Part shown: in pieces, positions 1 to 9,464 of the stretch
Layout of the letters: each line of letters opens with the position of its first letter
Position numbering within the stretch: position 1 is the first letter of the stretch
Assembly: GCF_024518575.1 (NCBI RefSeq)
Contig: NZ_JANIHG010000005.1
Location: forward strand, 1 to 64,000
DNA: 64,000 bases
Reading direction: 5' to 3'
Source of the DNA: Methanothrix sp.
GTDB taxonomy: Archaea; Halobacteriota; Methanosarcinia; Methanotrichales; Methanotrichaceae
Translations under genes and position numbers: made by a program
The notes under the pieces: model-generated
The model's input: only the letters and a program-made list of their open reading frames with translations
Told to the model about the DNA's origin: nothing
The model's database searches: none

Positions 1-66
1 ACTCACAGTGCAGTCCGGCAGCACCCCACGAAGTGCGATGTTCGGGCGAATATCCTCGAGCCTCAC
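1..66 (-). CDS. Start of a helicase-like gene (partial, runs off the window)
   Basis: A GTG at 66-64 overlaps the xseA stop codon in a GTGA arrangement and opens a frame that stays open to the window edge (22 codons). The visible residues begin MRLEDIRPNIALRGVLPD. From memory, an LEDI-P-x-x-x-V-x-G-ILPD start is typical of large SNF2/DEAD-type helicases carrying a DUF3883-like region. The stop/start overlap suggests translational coupling to xseA. The assignment rests on 22 residues only, so it is tentative. Confidence 0.45.
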   Translation of the reverse strand, partial: MRLEDIRPNIALRGVLPDCTVS

Positions 67-1277
67 TCAGATCCTCCCCGCGCGGATTCCCTGAGCTCGA
101 TCCCATTCACTCTGCAGTAAGCCTCGCCGTCTGAGAACACAAGCCTGATCTCATCTCCCTTATTGAGATCTGCTGCGCTGCATGCTACTCCCCCTGGACC
201 TATGACCATGGTGTAGCCCCTCGAGAGCACCGCGAGCGGGCTGGCAGAATCCAGTCTTGCCCTGGCGATCTCGAGCCGTCTCACCCTCGAATCAACGATC
301 GATCTCTCCGCATCCAGAAGTCTTCTCGACAGATCCCGGAGCCTGACCTTTCTTCTCTCCAAGAGAGCATACATCTGACGCGCCCCGATGCCCCTACTTA
401 AATAATCCAGTCTCGATCTGATCCGCTCCAGCCGCGAATCGATCGCCCATGTCATGCGATCCTCCAGGTTTCGCAGGCGCAGTCCGACCTCCTCCAAATC
501 AGGCACTGCAAGCTTCGCGGCAGCTGTTGGCGTCGACGCCCTCGCATCCGCGACCAGATCGGCGATTGTGACATCCACCTCGTGCCCGACTGCTGATATG
601 ACAGGAGCATCGCATTCAGCTATCTCCCGGGCGAGTTGTTCGTCATTGAAGGGGGAGAGGTCCTCAGCGGAGCCACCGCCCCTGCAGAGTATTATGACGT
701 CCGCCATCCCGCGGAGCGCCCTCAGCGCAGAGATCATGCTGTGCGCAGCAGCATCCCCCTGTACGGTCGCTGGAGAGAGGATGATCCTTGCAGGATATCT
801 CCCCAGAGAGCGAATAACATCGCGAAGCGCAGCCCCATCCATGGATGTGACTATCCCGATCCTCTCAGGATACCTGGGAAGCGCTCTCTTTCTCTCAGGA
901 GTGAAGAAGCCCTCAGCTGCCAGTCTTCTCCTGATCGCTTCGAGCTCCATCGCGCTCCTTCCGATGCCCGTGTCCGGAGAGATCAACCGCACCTGAAGCT
1001 GGACGCCACCCTTCGCCCTGTAGAATCCAACATCACCGAAGACCCTGACGTTCATTCCGTCCCTGAGAACGAAATCGAGATCAGATGCGTATGCTCTGAA
1101 CATGACGCACGATATCTGTGCCTCAGAGTCTTTGAGCGTGAAGTACCTGTGGCCTGAGCTGTGGTTCACGACATTCGAGAGCTCACCCCGCGTCCATATA
1201 TCGCGGAGCCTCACATCCCCTGCTAGCCTGTCCTGGATCCTGGTGCAGAGCTCCGAGACTGAATATGTGTGTACCAT
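63..1277 (-). CDS. xseA: Exodeoxyribonuclease VII large subunit
   Basis: 404 residues, a normal length for XseA. The N-terminal ~100 residues form the OB-fold nucleic-acid-binding domain (GHRYFTLKD region). The central nuclease domain follows, with the RGGGSAEDL motif near residue 200 and an HEVD segment after it, then a long helical/coiled-coil C-terminal part. With the small subunit XseB it degrades single-stranded DNA to oligonucleotides. No xseB is visible next to it: upstream is a 186-bp gap and downstream a helicase-like gene begins in a GTGA overlap. A TATA box centred about 29 bp before the ATG suggests a leaderless transcript. Confidence 0.93.
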   Translation of the reverse strand: MVHTYSVSELCTRIQDRLAGDVRLRDIWTRGELSNVVNHSSGHRYFTLKDSEAQISCVMFRAYASDLDFVLRDGMNVRVFGDVGFYRAKGGVQLQVRLISPDTGIGRSAMELEAIRRRLAAEGFFTPERKRALPRYPERIGIVTSMDGAALRDVIRSLGRYPARIILSPATVQGDAAAHSMISALRALRGMADVIILCRGGGSAEDLSPFNDEQLAREIAECDAPVISAVGHEVDVTIADLVADARASTPTAAAKLAVPDLEEVGLRLRNLEDRMTWAIDSRLERIRSRLDYLSRGIGARQMYALLERRKVRLRDLSRRLLDAERSIVDSRVRRLEIARARLDSASPLAVLSRGYTMVIGPGGVACSAADLNKGDEIRLVFSDGEAYCRVNGIELRESARGGSE

Positions 1278-1300
1278 TCGCAGGTGGCACTTATCGCGAT

Positions 1301-1312
1301 CTCATATAATTT
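1301..1312 (-). promoter_or_regulatory. TATA box of xseA
   Basis: The minus strand reads AAATTATATGAG, centred near 1306, about 29 bp upstream of the ATG at 1277. Archaeal transcription starts roughly 25-27 bp below the TATA centre, so the message would begin at or within a few bases of the start codon. Confidence 0.55.
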
Positions 1313-1463
1313 TTTTGCGATGCATTCTAAAAAAGTGGCTTCACGCACAACAAAAGAGGTAGAGCTGGCTGTTCCTTTGCAGGATACAGCCCGATGATGG
1401 TGAACTGAGGCCAACTACGGGATCGCAGCGAATCGATCGCTGCGGCTCAGTTCCCGGCTGGCG

Positions 1464-2603
1464 CTAATCGCCCAGCATCTTCCCCATCCGCTCCAGCGCC
1501 TCATTCAGGCGTTCTCGCGATGTCGCGTATGAGATCCTCACGTAATCCTCTCCGCCAGGACCGAATGCAGATCCAGGGGTGACCGCGATCTTCGCTTCCT
1601 TAAGCAGCCGCTCAGCGAATGCATCCCCTCCGCCGAGAGGGGAGACGTCCGGGAAGATGTAGAATGCGCCGCCAGGGAGAGCACATCTCATCCCAAGCGA
1701 TCTCAGCCCCTCTACCAGGATATCCCGCCTGGCCCTGAACTCTTCGGTCATCCTCTTCACATCATCCTGGGGCCCCTCGAGCGCTGCGATCCCGGCCCAC
1801 TGGACGAAGGTGGTAGGATGAGATACAGAATGGGAGAGAAGCCTGCTGACCCATTTCAAAATATCCTTGGGACCTGTGAGGTATCCCAGCCTCCAGCCTG
1901 TCATTGCATAAGACTTGGAGAAGCCGTTTATGGTAACGGTCCTCTCTGCCATATCAGGAAGGGAGGCGATGCTGATGTGCTCATGCCCGTAGATTATCTT
2001 CTCGTAGACCTCATCGGATACGACATAGATATCGTGGTCGATAGCGAGATCCCTGATCTCGTTCATCACATCGCGCCCGAAGACTGCGCCGGTCGGGTTG
2101 CAGGGGGAGTTAACGAGTATCGCCTTTGTCCTATCTGTTATCGCTTCAGGAAGATCTATCGGCATGAAATCCTGATCGACATCAGCCCATACAGGCCTGC
2201 CGCCAGCGAACCTGATGCATGGCTCGTAGCTTACCCATGATGGGCCGATGAGCACCATCTCATCCCCTTCATCGAGAAGCGCCTGGATAGCCGCAAATAC
2301 AGCCATCTTCGCGCCAGGAGTCACTATCACATCATCAGGCACTGTTGGTATCCTGTTCTCCTCGCGGAGCTTCTTCGCGATCACCCTTCTGAGCTCAGGT
2401 ATCCCGTTTGTAGGCGTGTATCTAGTCTTCCCCTCCATCATGTATCTGCACGCCGCATCACATATGTGCCTGGGTGTATCGAAGTCCGGCTCACCAACCC
2501 CGAGATCTATGATATCAAACCCCTCAGCGTTCAGGCGCTTGGCCTCAGCAGAGATCCTCATGGTGGCGGATTCCTCTATCGAGGCCAGCCTCTTTGAGAC
2601 CAT
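1464..2603 (-). CDS. Class I/II pyridoxal-phosphate aminotransferase (aspartate aminotransferase-like)
   Basis: 379 residues, the full fold-type I aminotransferase length. PLP-binding features are NSPCNPTGA (Asn169), VSDEVY (Asp197) and the Schiff-base lysine in NGFSKSYAMTGWRLG (Lys230). The family transfers amino groups between aspartate or aromatic amino acids and 2-oxoacids. It follows ribH by one base, and GGAGGAGTGAT within the end of ribH serves as its ribosome binding site, so the two are coupled. A second family member lies at 41091. Either could be the aminotransferase that converts cysteate to sulfopyruvate for coenzyme M; exact substrate unknown. Confidence 0.9.
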   Translation of the reverse strand: MVSKRLASIEESATMRISAEAKRLNAEGFDIIDLGVGEPDFDTPRHICDAACRYMMEGKTRYTPTNGIPELRRVIAKKLREENRIPTVPDDVIVTPGAKMAVFAAIQALLDEGDEMVLIGPSWVSYEPCIRFAGGRPVWADVDQDFMPIDLPEAITDRTKAILVNSPCNPTGAVFGRDVMNEIRDLAIDHDIYVVSDEVYEKIIYGHEHISIASLPDMAERTVTINGFSKSYAMTGWRLGYLTGPKDILKWVSRLLSHSVSHPTTFVQWAGIAALEGPQDDVKRMTEEFRARRDILVEGLRSLGMRCALPGGAFYIFPDVSPLGGGDAFAERLLKEAKIAVTPGSAFGPGGEDYVRISYATSRERLNEALERMGKMLGD

Positions 2604-2604
2604 A

Positions 2605-3015
2605 TCACTCCTCCCTCAGGCGCATTACCAGCTTGACGGCAGCCTCAACCGCGCGCTTGCCGTAATCGACACGCTTGTGAGCATCCGGTCTCGACATCCT
2701 CGGGCCGCTGATGCCGAGCGTGACGGGCTTGTCGAACTCCAGCGAGAGATCCATGAGCTTTCTTGCAGCATGCTGTGCGACGATCTCGTCATGCGCGGTC
2801 TCGCCCTGGATCACGCATCCGATCGCCACAACAGCATCTATCCCATCCCTCTTCAGGAGCTTTCTGACAGCCAGCGGCATGTCGTAGACGCCGGGAACCA
2901 TTATCGTCTGGACAACCTCAGCGCCGAGAAATCGCGCATGCTCCCTCCCGAGAAGCTCCATCTGGTATGTTATATCCCTATTGAACTCTGAAACCACGAA
3001 ACCAAGTCGTACCAT
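2605..3015 (-). CDS. ribH: 6,7-dimethyl-8-ribityllumazine synthase
   Basis: Lumazine synthase condenses 5-amino-6-ribitylamino-uracil with dihydroxybutanone phosphate in the penultimate step of riboflavin synthesis. The protein is 136 residues when started at [12 protein letters not shown], with the catalytic histidine in GETAHDEIV (His75) and the VPGVYDMP substrate loop. A start 30 bp further upstream (3045) is also open, but the minus-strand TATA-like TTTATTAAAG near 3062-3071 places transcription start near 3039, which favours 3015. It is divergent from ilvE and coupled to the downstream aminotransferase. Confidence 0.92.
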   Translation of the reverse strand: MVRLGFVVSEFNRDITYQMELLGREHARFLGAEVVQTIMVPGVYDMPLAVRKLLKRDGIDAVVAIGCVIQGETAHDEIVAQHAARKLMDLSLEFDKPVTLGISGPRMSRPDAHKRVDYGKRAVEAAVKLVMRLREE

Positions 3016-3127
3016 AACATCAACGTCCGATGAAGATGTAACCATCTACCTTCATCCATTCTTTAATAAATCCATCGATACCATGCATCAAAACCCATTT
3101 ATCCTAAGCAAATTGGGAGGTCATTCC

Positions 3128-4021
3128 ATGAGCATCGTTTACGTCAACGGCAGCTTTGTCCCTAGAGAGGAGGCGGTGGTCTCTGTCTTCGACCACGGTC
3201 TTCTTTATGGAGATGGAGTCTTCGAGGGCATTCGCGCATACGGAGGCAGGGTCTTCAGACTCGAGGCACATGTCAGGCGCCTCTACGATTCAGCGCAGGC
3301 CATAATGCTCGATATACCGATGACGCAGGAGGAGATGTGCGAGGCGATACTCGAGACCCTGCGGAGAAACAACCTGAGAGACGCGTACATCAGGCCCGTG
3401 GTCACCAGGGGCGTTGGCGACCTGGGCCTCGATCCGAGAAAGTGCCCAAAGCCCACTGTCATAATAATAGCTGTCAGGTGGGACGCGATGTACGGAGACC
3501 TCTATGAGGTCGGGCTGAACGCGATCACCGTCACCGTGAGAAGGAACTCTCCCGCTGCGCTCCCACCGAACATAAAGTCTCTGAACTACCTGAACAACAT
3601 CCTCGCGAAGATAGAGGCCAATATAAAAGGAGGGGATGAGGCGATATTCCTGGATGCAGAGGGCACGATCTCAGAGGGCAGCGGCGACAACATATTCGTC
3701 GTAAGAGACAACAGGATCTACACCCCACCGACTCTGAACAACCTGAAGGGCATAACGAGAGAGGTCGTGCTGGAGCTCGCGAGCAGGAACGGCATACCTG
3801 TCCAGGAGACCAGGCTCGGGCTCTTCGATCTCTACACCGCAGATGAGGTCTTCGTTACGGGAACTGCAGCGGAGATAGCTCCTGTCTCCAGGATAGACGG
3901 CAGAGTGATAGGAAACGGTAAGCCGGGACCTCTGACAAAACTCCTGATGAAGCTCTTCAAGGAGTGCACCGAGTCAGAGGGCACGCCCATCTACAGAGAA
4001 GAGGTCGCAGCCTCACAGTGA
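3128..4021 (+). CDS. ilvE: Branched-chain amino acid aminotransferase
   Basis: 297 residues of fold-type IV PLP enzyme. Landmarks are [16 protein letters not shown], the PLP lysine in [10 protein letters not shown], and the class IV signature [13 protein letters not shown]. It interconverts valine, leucine and isoleucine with their 2-oxoacids. The start at 3128 is set by GGGAGGTC six bases upstream and by homology; the frame is open further upstream but that part does not resemble the family. pyrE follows after 7 bp on the same strand. Together with leuA and ilvD it gives several branched-chain biosynthesis genes in this window. Confidence 0.92.
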   Translation: MSIVYVNGSFVPREEAVVSVFDHGLLYGDGVFEGIRAYGGRVFRLEAHVRRLYDSAQAIMLDIPMTQEEMCEAILETLRRNNLRDAYIRPVVTRGVGDLGLDPRKCPKPTVIIIAVRWDAMYGDLYEVGLNAITVTVRRNSPAALPPNIKSLNYLNNILAKIEANIKGGDEAIFLDAEGTISEGSGDNIFVVRDNRIYTPPTLNNLKGITREVVLELASRNGIPVQETRLGLFDLYTADEVFVTGTAAEIAPVSRIDGRVIGNGKPGPLTKLLMKLFKECTESEGTPIYREEVAASQ

Positions 4022-4028
4022 GGTTCCG

Positions 4029-4592
4029 ATGTCCCCAGAGCGGGAGCAGCTGCTCAGCTTGATAAAAGAGACTGCGCTTGAGGTCGGCACAGTAGTCCTC
4101 TCCTCAGGTCGCACCAGCAACTACTATGTGGACCTAAGAAGGATGGTTCTCACTCCAAGGGGAGCGTATCTGACAGCAAAACTTCTCCTCGATCTCGTCA
4201 GGCCAGAGGTGAGTGCCATCGGAGGGATGACGCTGGGAGCGGATCCGATCGTCTCCTCCATGATTGTGGTTGGCCATCTAGAGGGAAGGGATCTGTGCGG
4301 CCTGATCGTGAGAAAGGAGCCGAAGAAGCATGGCATGAGGAGGTTCATCGAGGGACCAGTGCTGGAGCCGGGCGCGAGGGTTGCGGTCGTCGATGATGTC
4401 GTCACCACAGGGAACTCACTGCTCAGATCGATCGAGCGGATCGAGGAGGCGGGGTACAGGCCCGTCCAGGCCCTCGCAGTCCTGGACAGGATGGAGGGAG
4501 GAAGAGAGACTCTGAGGGATGCGGGATTCGAGCTCGAGTCGCTCTTCACGAGAGACGACCTCGGGCTCGCTCCGCGCGATCACTCCAGGTAA
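4029..4592 (+). CDS. pyrE: Orotate phosphoribosyltransferase
   Basis: 187 residues. It joins orotate to PRPP to give OMP in pyrimidine synthesis. The type I PRTase PRPP-binding signature VAVVDDVVTTGNSLL sits near residues 118-132, and the SGRTSNYYVDLRR segment typical of PyrE lies at 26-38. It starts 7 bp after ilvE, so the two are probably cotranscribed. Its 3' end overlaps the convergent purA by 13 bp. Confidence 0.93.
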   Translation: MSPEREQLLSLIKETALEVGTVVLSSGRTSNYYVDLRRMVLTPRGAYLTAKLLLDLVRPEVSAIGGMTLGADPIVSSMIVVGHLEGRDLCGLIVRKEPKKHGMRRFIEGPVLEPGARVAVVDDVVTTGNSLLRSIERIEEAGYRPVQALAVLDRMEGGRETLRDAGFELESLFTRDDLGLAPRDHSR

Positions 4593-5845
4593 ATGGTCTG
4601 CTCCCTTGCAGGGCCGACCGATATCGCAGCTATATCCACATCCATGAGCTCCTGTATCCTCTCCACATACGCCCTCGCATTCTGAGGCAGGTCGTTGTAG
4701 TCGAGGGCATCGCTTATGCTCTCAGACCACCCCTCCATCTCCTCATAAACAGGGACGCATCTCTCAAGATCCGATGTGCTCTCCGGCGGATACTCTAAGA
4801 TCTCACCATCGAGCTCGTACGCGACGCAGATCTTTATCCTTCTGAGGCCGGTGAGCACATCCAGCTTTGTCAGAGCCAGCTCTGTGTATCCATTCAGATA
4901 CACCGCCTTTCTCCCCAGAACCGCGTCGAACCAGCCGCAGCGCCTCGGCCTTCCTGTCGTCGTCCCGTACTCTCCGCCAGCCTCCCTGAGCCTGGCTCCG
5001 GTCTCGTCCTTCAGCTCCGTGGGCAGCGGCCCCTCGCCCACACGCGTGATGTATGCCTTCACAACGCCGACAACGTTATCGACACGCACCGGTCCGACGC
5101 CCAGGTTGGCGCATGCGCTGCCTGCTGTCGTGAAGCTCGATGTGACGAACTTCTGCGTGCCGTGGATCACATCCAGAAAAGATCCCTGCGCGCCCTCTGC
5201 GAGCACCATCTTCTCCTCATCGAGCGCACGGTTTATCTCCAGAGAGACATCTGTGAGGTTGTTCTTCAGAGCCCTTCCGATCTCCAGGTACTCGCCCAGC
5301 TGCGCCTCGTCCCTCACAACAGAGGGGTCTCCTCCCATCTCTTTTATTGCGGCCTCCTTCGCCGGCGCTATCTCCTCCAGCTTTTTCCTTAGCAGCTCCG
5401 GATCCGTGATGTCGGCCATCTGCACCTCCTCGCGCGCGATCTTATCGATGTACGCATATCCTATCCCGCGCTTGGTGGTGCCGATCTTTGCTGTCCTGGC
5501 CCTCTCCCTCAAGGCGTCCATCTCTATGTGATAGGGCATTATTATGCTCGTCTTGGGATCTATGCCGAGATCGACCTTCATGCCCTCTCCCCAGAGGGCC
5601 TGGAGCTCCCCCCACAGGATCTTCGGGTTGAGCACCACGCCCGGGCCTATCAGAAGCCGTTTGTTGAAAAGAACGCCGCTGGGCACCAGATGGAGCTTGT
5701 ATGTCTTATCCCCCACCTTAACAGTGTGCCCCGCGTTATCCCCACCCTGAAAGCGCGCTACGATATCATACTTTTCAGCAAGCAGATCCACAATCTTGCC
5801 CTTTCCCTCATCACCAAACTGTGCACCTGTGATTATCGTGAACAT
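4580..5845 (-). CDS. purA: Adenylosuccinate synthetase
   Basis: 421 residues. GTP-dependent ligation of IMP and aspartate, the first committed step to AMP. The N-terminal GDEGKGK loop (residues 11-17), GGDNAGHT, GTTKRGIGYAY and the TTTGRPRRCGWFD segment are all present, matching full-length PurA. It is convergent with pyrE and transcribed alone; the 218-bp upstream gap separates it from a divergent hypothetical gene. Confidence 0.95.
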   Translation of the reverse strand: MFTIITGAQFGDEGKGKIVDLLAEKYDIVARFQGGDNAGHTVKVGDKTYKLHLVPSGVLFNKRLLIGPGVVLNPKILWGELQALWGEGMKVDLGIDPKTSIIMPYHIEMDALRERARTAKIGTTKRGIGYAYIDKIAREEVQMADITDPELLRKKLEEIAPAKEAAIKEMGGDPSVVRDEAQLGEYLEIGRALKNNLTDVSLEINRALDEEKMVLAEGAQGSFLDVIHGTQKFVTSSFTTAGSACANLGVGPVRVDNVVGVVKAYITRVGEGPLPTELKDETGARLREAGGEYGTTTGRPRRCGWFDAVLGRKAVYLNGYTELALTKLDVLTGLRRIKICVAYELDGEILEYPPESTSDLERCVPVYEEMEGWSESISDALDYNDLPQNARAYVERIQELMDVDIAAISVGPAREQTIYLE

Positions 5846-6063
5846 GCTGCCCCGGTTGGGTGCATCGTAGATAAACCATTTCCCACACCCAGTACGATCC
5901 GCACTAAATGCAGAGGCACTCTGGCCGCTTACTGGAGCAGTCGATTGATCTATAAATTATCTATAGGGTATTTTCATCTATTTAGTTAATTTGTGACAAC
6001 TATAAAGCTGCGGATGCGTTGCAGTGCATGTAGGAGGCCTGGGCTTCGAAGCGGTGGTCTGAA

Positions 6064-6498
6064 ATGAGATCAAATATCTGCAACAAACTTCTGGGCATAG
6101 CAGATTACTATGAGGCGGTCTTCACAGGGCCGGCGGCCATGGAGCATGGCAGGTTCAGAAGCAACGTTCTGGGGATGATCATCGAGATGCTGGACGTTCT
6201 GAGGATCGATGATGATCTCAGGACGGAGCTGATAAGATCCATAACAGCAGGCTGGAAGATGGAGATGGTCGACGATGATGCTGCTGAATCAGAGATGGTC
6301 CTGGAGATGCTCGAGAGCGTGAGAGGCATCGCGATGCGTGATGATATGAGCCGCAGCCTGGAGGTGGGTGTGCTCATGTCACTTCCGATACGGGAGATAG
6401 ACCTCAAAGAGGATCATGTCTATCAGGTCTATGATGTGATGAACAGGATCATGGACCATCTGAGCAGCAGGACGACGGGAGAGCATCTGGTCGCATGA
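6064..6498 (+). CDS. Hypothetical acidic helical protein
   Basis: 144 residues, not recognised. It is rich in acidic residues and methionine, appears mostly alpha-helical and has no membrane segment, signal peptide or cysteine cluster. Codon use looks like that of neighbouring genes, supporting a real gene. A TATA-like CTATAAAGC at about 5999-6007 and a GGTGGT six to eight bases before the ATG support the start. It stands alone between purA (divergent) and infB (convergent). No function can be offered. Confidence 0.6.
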   Translation: MRSNICNKLLGIADYYEAVFTGPAAMEHGRFRSNVLGMIIEMLDVLRIDDDLRTELIRSITAGWKMEMVDDDAAESEMVLEMLESVRGIAMRDDMSRSLEVGVLMSLPIREIDLKEDHVYQVYDVMNRIMDHLSSRTTGEHLVA

Positions 6499-6696
6499 TT
6501 TGAGACGCTGGATATCCGCGATCTGGCATGCGATACATTTGAGTGAGGCATATCCGCAGCATCCGGCCATTGGTCATCAGTGGTCATTTCTTGGATTACA
6601 GGAGTATACGGCGTCGCAGGATAATGATGTGTTGTGCCAACAGAATGCCGGCTCCTGTAAGAATGTTCGGCGATTCGGGCCCACAACTGGGAAGGC

Positions 6697-8505
6697 TCAT
6701 CTTCCCCAGAATATGTCCTTCTTCCTCTTGATCTCCAGGAACTTCTCGAAGACCTCTATCTCGTCCTGAGACATCTTCTGCTTGAGCTCCTGCTCTATGA
6801 TCCTGGCATGCTTCTCAGGTATGTTGACGTATAGAAGATCTCCCTCGTGAATCTGGCGCCCAACAGTCGGACCATCGATCGATATCGCGACCTCCTGGCC
6901 GACCGTCGCCATGGGTATGTTCTCGTTCCTCTGCTGTATTCCACGTATGGTGCCAACCACAGCGCCATCCTCGCGTATCAGCGGCACGTTGTGTGTTATT
7001 GTCCCTCCAACCACCTGCACTCCGACTATAGCAGGCTTTGACTGCCTGAAGACGCAGTCGGGCAGTATGCGAACACAACCTGGCTTGATTATGGCCTCGA
7101 GCCGCTCCTGCTCCATCTGCATCTTCTTCTCCTCCATCCATGCCTCGTAGCTCTCGAGTAGCGTGTAGATGACATCGCTCTGGAATACAGGAACGTCCAG
7201 CTTCTGTATCTCCGAGAGGGCATCCGGAAGTATCTCTACATTGAATCCCAGGATGACTGAGAGAAGTGGGTCCTTGAGTGCAGCGGCCCTTATGACATCC
7301 CTGCGAGTTATCGGGCCCACATCAGCCACATGTATGGGTATGTTCTTGGCGCGAAGCTCGCCGACAAGCCCCTCAAGAGATCCAATGGTGTCTGCCTTCA
7401 GTATCACGCCGACTGTGTCTGTATCGATCCTCACGGCCTCGATCTCAGACCTTATCTCCTTGGCTATCGCCTCCGGATCCTCTCCCTCGCCAACGACACG
7501 GATGGTGGATCCTGCAAGCGCGGTCTCGAGCTTCGGGGCTGATATCTTTATACCGGAGGCAGCGACGACATGCTTCACAGGGGTGAACCGCTCCTCGCTC
7601 CGTATCTCCTTGAGCGGCCTGGGCTTGAGAAGCGCCCTCACCTTTGTTATTATCGGCTCGCGTGGCGTCCCGACCACGATCGTATCCCCGACGCTGATCA
7701 TGCCATCGTAAAGTATGACATCAAGGGTTGTGCCGAGCCCCCTCTCCTCCTTCACCTCAAGTATCGTTCCCACACCCGGACGGTTCGACTCGATCTCCAG
7801 GTTCTGCTTCAGGAACCTCTGTGCAAGGCCAACCAGGACCAGGAGAAGATCGGGAATTCCCTCTCCGGTTATGGCGCTGACCGGGATTATGCCCACGGTC
7901 TTAGTGAAATCTGTTATCCGGTCGTAGCGGTTGGAGTCGAAGCCGTATTTGTAGAGCTCTCCGACGAGCTCGTATATCTTCGTCTCCAGCGCCTCCACCA
8001 CCCGCTCGGTCTGTCCCGATAGGCTCTTGGCCATGGGGGCGTTCTCGACAGGTCGCCAGCCTGGGATTCTGTCTATCTTGTTTGCAGCGACCACGAACGG
8101 AGTCCTGAACCTCTTCAGGATGTTTATCGACTCGATTGTCTGCGGCTGGAACCCCTCGTTTATATCCACTATAAGTATGGCAAGATCCGCGAGCGACCCA
8201 CCACGGCTTCTGAGCGATGTGAACGCATGATGGCCCGGGGTGTCTATGAAGAGCAGCCCTGGCACCATGAGGCTCGCCTTGAATCCAGAACCGCAGAACT
8301 GCTGTATCACGCTCAGAGGGATCTCGGTAGCGCCTATATGCTGCGTTATGGCTCCGGCCTCGTACTGTGCGACTGTGGTGCCCCTTATCCTGTCCAGCAG
8401 CGTTGTCTTCCCGTGATCGACATGCCCCATAACGCAGACTATGGGGGTTCTCAGCTGTGAGACCTCCTCCTTCGAACGCATACCCTTTTTAGATCTCTGA
8501 CGCAT
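6697..8505 (-). CDS. infB: Translation initiation factor aIF5B (IF-2 homologue)
   Basis: 602 residues, the archaeal/eukaryal short form. It is a GTPase that promotes ribosomal subunit joining. G1 is GHVDHGKTT at 27-35, G3 DTPGHHAF near 90, and G4 NKID, followed by the beta-barrel domains II-IV. The C-terminal helices end in a lysine-rich IKRKKDIFWGR tail. The ATG at 8505 is set by GGGAGGATCC eight bases upstream. No intein is present. Confidence 0.96.
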   Translation of the reverse strand: MRQRSKKGMRSKEEVSQLRTPIVCVMGHVDHGKTTLLDRIRGTTVAQYEAGAITQHIGATEIPLSVIQQFCGSGFKASLMVPGLLFIDTPGHHAFTSLRSRGGSLADLAILIVDINEGFQPQTIESINILKRFRTPFVVAANKIDRIPGWRPVENAPMAKSLSGQTERVVEALETKIYELVGELYKYGFDSNRYDRITDFTKTVGIIPVSAITGEGIPDLLLVLVGLAQRFLKQNLEIESNRPGVGTILEVKEERGLGTTLDVILYDGMISVGDTIVVGTPREPIITKVRALLKPRPLKEIRSEERFTPVKHVVAASGIKISAPKLETALAGSTIRVVGEGEDPEAIAKEIRSEIEAVRIDTDTVGVILKADTIGSLEGLVGELRAKNIPIHVADVGPITRRDVIRAAALKDPLLSVILGFNVEILPDALSEIQKLDVPVFQSDVIYTLLESYEAWMEEKKMQMEQERLEAIIKPGCVRILPDCVFRQSKPAIVGVQVVGGTITHNVPLIREDGAVVGTIRGIQQRNENIPMATVGQEVAISIDGPTVGRQIHEGDLLYVNIPEKHARIIEQELKQKMSQDEIEVFEKFLEIKRKKDIFWGR

Positions 8506-8610
8506 GGTGGATCCTCCCTAAAAATACCGCAGGCGATGAGACTGCGATTCCAGGCAACACCTCACGGTGCTCAGAAACACTCCGATGCAGCTCTTTATCT
8601 CTCGATCTCA

Positions 8611-8624
8611 ACGAATATAAATCC
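8611..8624 (-). promoter_or_regulatory. TATA box of infB
   Basis: The minus strand reads GGATTTATATTCGT about 110 bp upstream of the infB ATG, predicting a leader of roughly 80-85 nt. The rest of the 298-bp gap 8506-8803 shows no convincing gene. Confidence 0.5.
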
Positions 8625-8803
8625 TCTGCATCCAGCGGGCACGCCGTGGAGATATCTCCACCGGATTCTCCGCCATCAGAGCTTCTGGTCGTGTTCTTGG
8701 AAGCTGATTGGAACGACATGAATCGATAGCCTCACATGAGATTTCGATGAGATCTTGATAGCACATCAGATCTCGGTGATGCGGTGCACACCATATCTCA
8801 GGA

Positions 8804-9427
8804 TCAGTAGTACCTTCTCCTCCTTCCAAAGCTCTGTCCGAAGAATAGACCGGCGAGAAGGCCAGCGAGATGTGCCATGTGCCCTATGCCATCTGCTCCC
8901 CTCAGGCTTATCTGGTAATAGAGATCCAGGAACGCCAGGAGGGCTATCGCCAGCGGTATCCCCAGAGGTATCGGTATGGGAAAGATTATCACCCTTATCT
9001 CGGGCGCGATTATCGCCAGGGCGCCCATGACCCCCATGATCGCTCCGCTGGCGCCCATCATGTATCCGGTGGCCACAAGCATCTCTATGATGCCGCCGAA
9101 TATTCCGGACGCGAGGAACACCAGGAGGAAATTCCTCTCCCCAACCCTCCTCTCGAGCTCCGTCCCGAAGAAGAAGAGAGCCAGCATGTTCCAGAAGAGA
9201 TGGCCTATGTCAGCATGAACGAATATATGCGTTACCAGCGTCCAGGGCCTGGACTCGACAAGTGCCGGATTCAGGGAGAGGTATCCCCTCACAGCCCAGG
9301 GGTTCACGGCCATTGCGATCGATACGATGATGCACAGAGCGATTACAGCAAGAGATGCCGGAATGCTTGAGCCTCTGGGCTTGATATCATCCCAGATCTG
9401 ATCGGAGACCATGCCAAATGACAACAA
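8804..9427 (-). CDS. Rhomboid-family intramembrane serine protease
   Basis: 207 residues with about six hydrophobic segments. The catalytic serine is in GASGA (Ser127) and the partner histidine in GHMAHLAG (His186). The HADIGHLFWNM segment gives the conserved oxyanion-side histidine and Asn80, so the active site looks complete. A basic RRRRYY tail ends the protein. These enzymes cleave transmembrane segments; the substrate is unknown. An internal ATG at 9412 (MVSDQIW) is an alternative start. It lies 37 bp downstream of the NYN-domain gene on the same strand. Confidence 0.9.
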   Translation of the reverse strand: MLSFGMVSDQIWDDIKPRGSSIPASLAVIALCIIVSIAMAVNPWAVRGYLSLNPALVESRPWTLVTHIFVHADIGHLFWNMLALFFFGTELERRVGERNFLLVFLASGIFGGIIEMLVATGYMMGASGAIMGVMGALAIIAPEIRVIIFPIPIPLGIPLAIALLAFLDLYYQISLRGADGIGHMAHLAGLLAGLFFGQSFGRRRRYY

Positions 9428-9464
9428 TCCTCTGACGATATCTCTTATGGTACCACTTCCAGTT

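Noticed and set aside
1223-1414. 63-codon minus-strand frame as a possible xseB
   Set aside because: Its translation does not resemble the small subunit of exonuclease VII, and it covers the xseA promoter.
8489-8719. 76-codon minus-strand frame upstream of infB
   Set aside because: It covers the infB leader and promoter (TATA at 8611-8624) and overlaps the infB start; no gene-like features.
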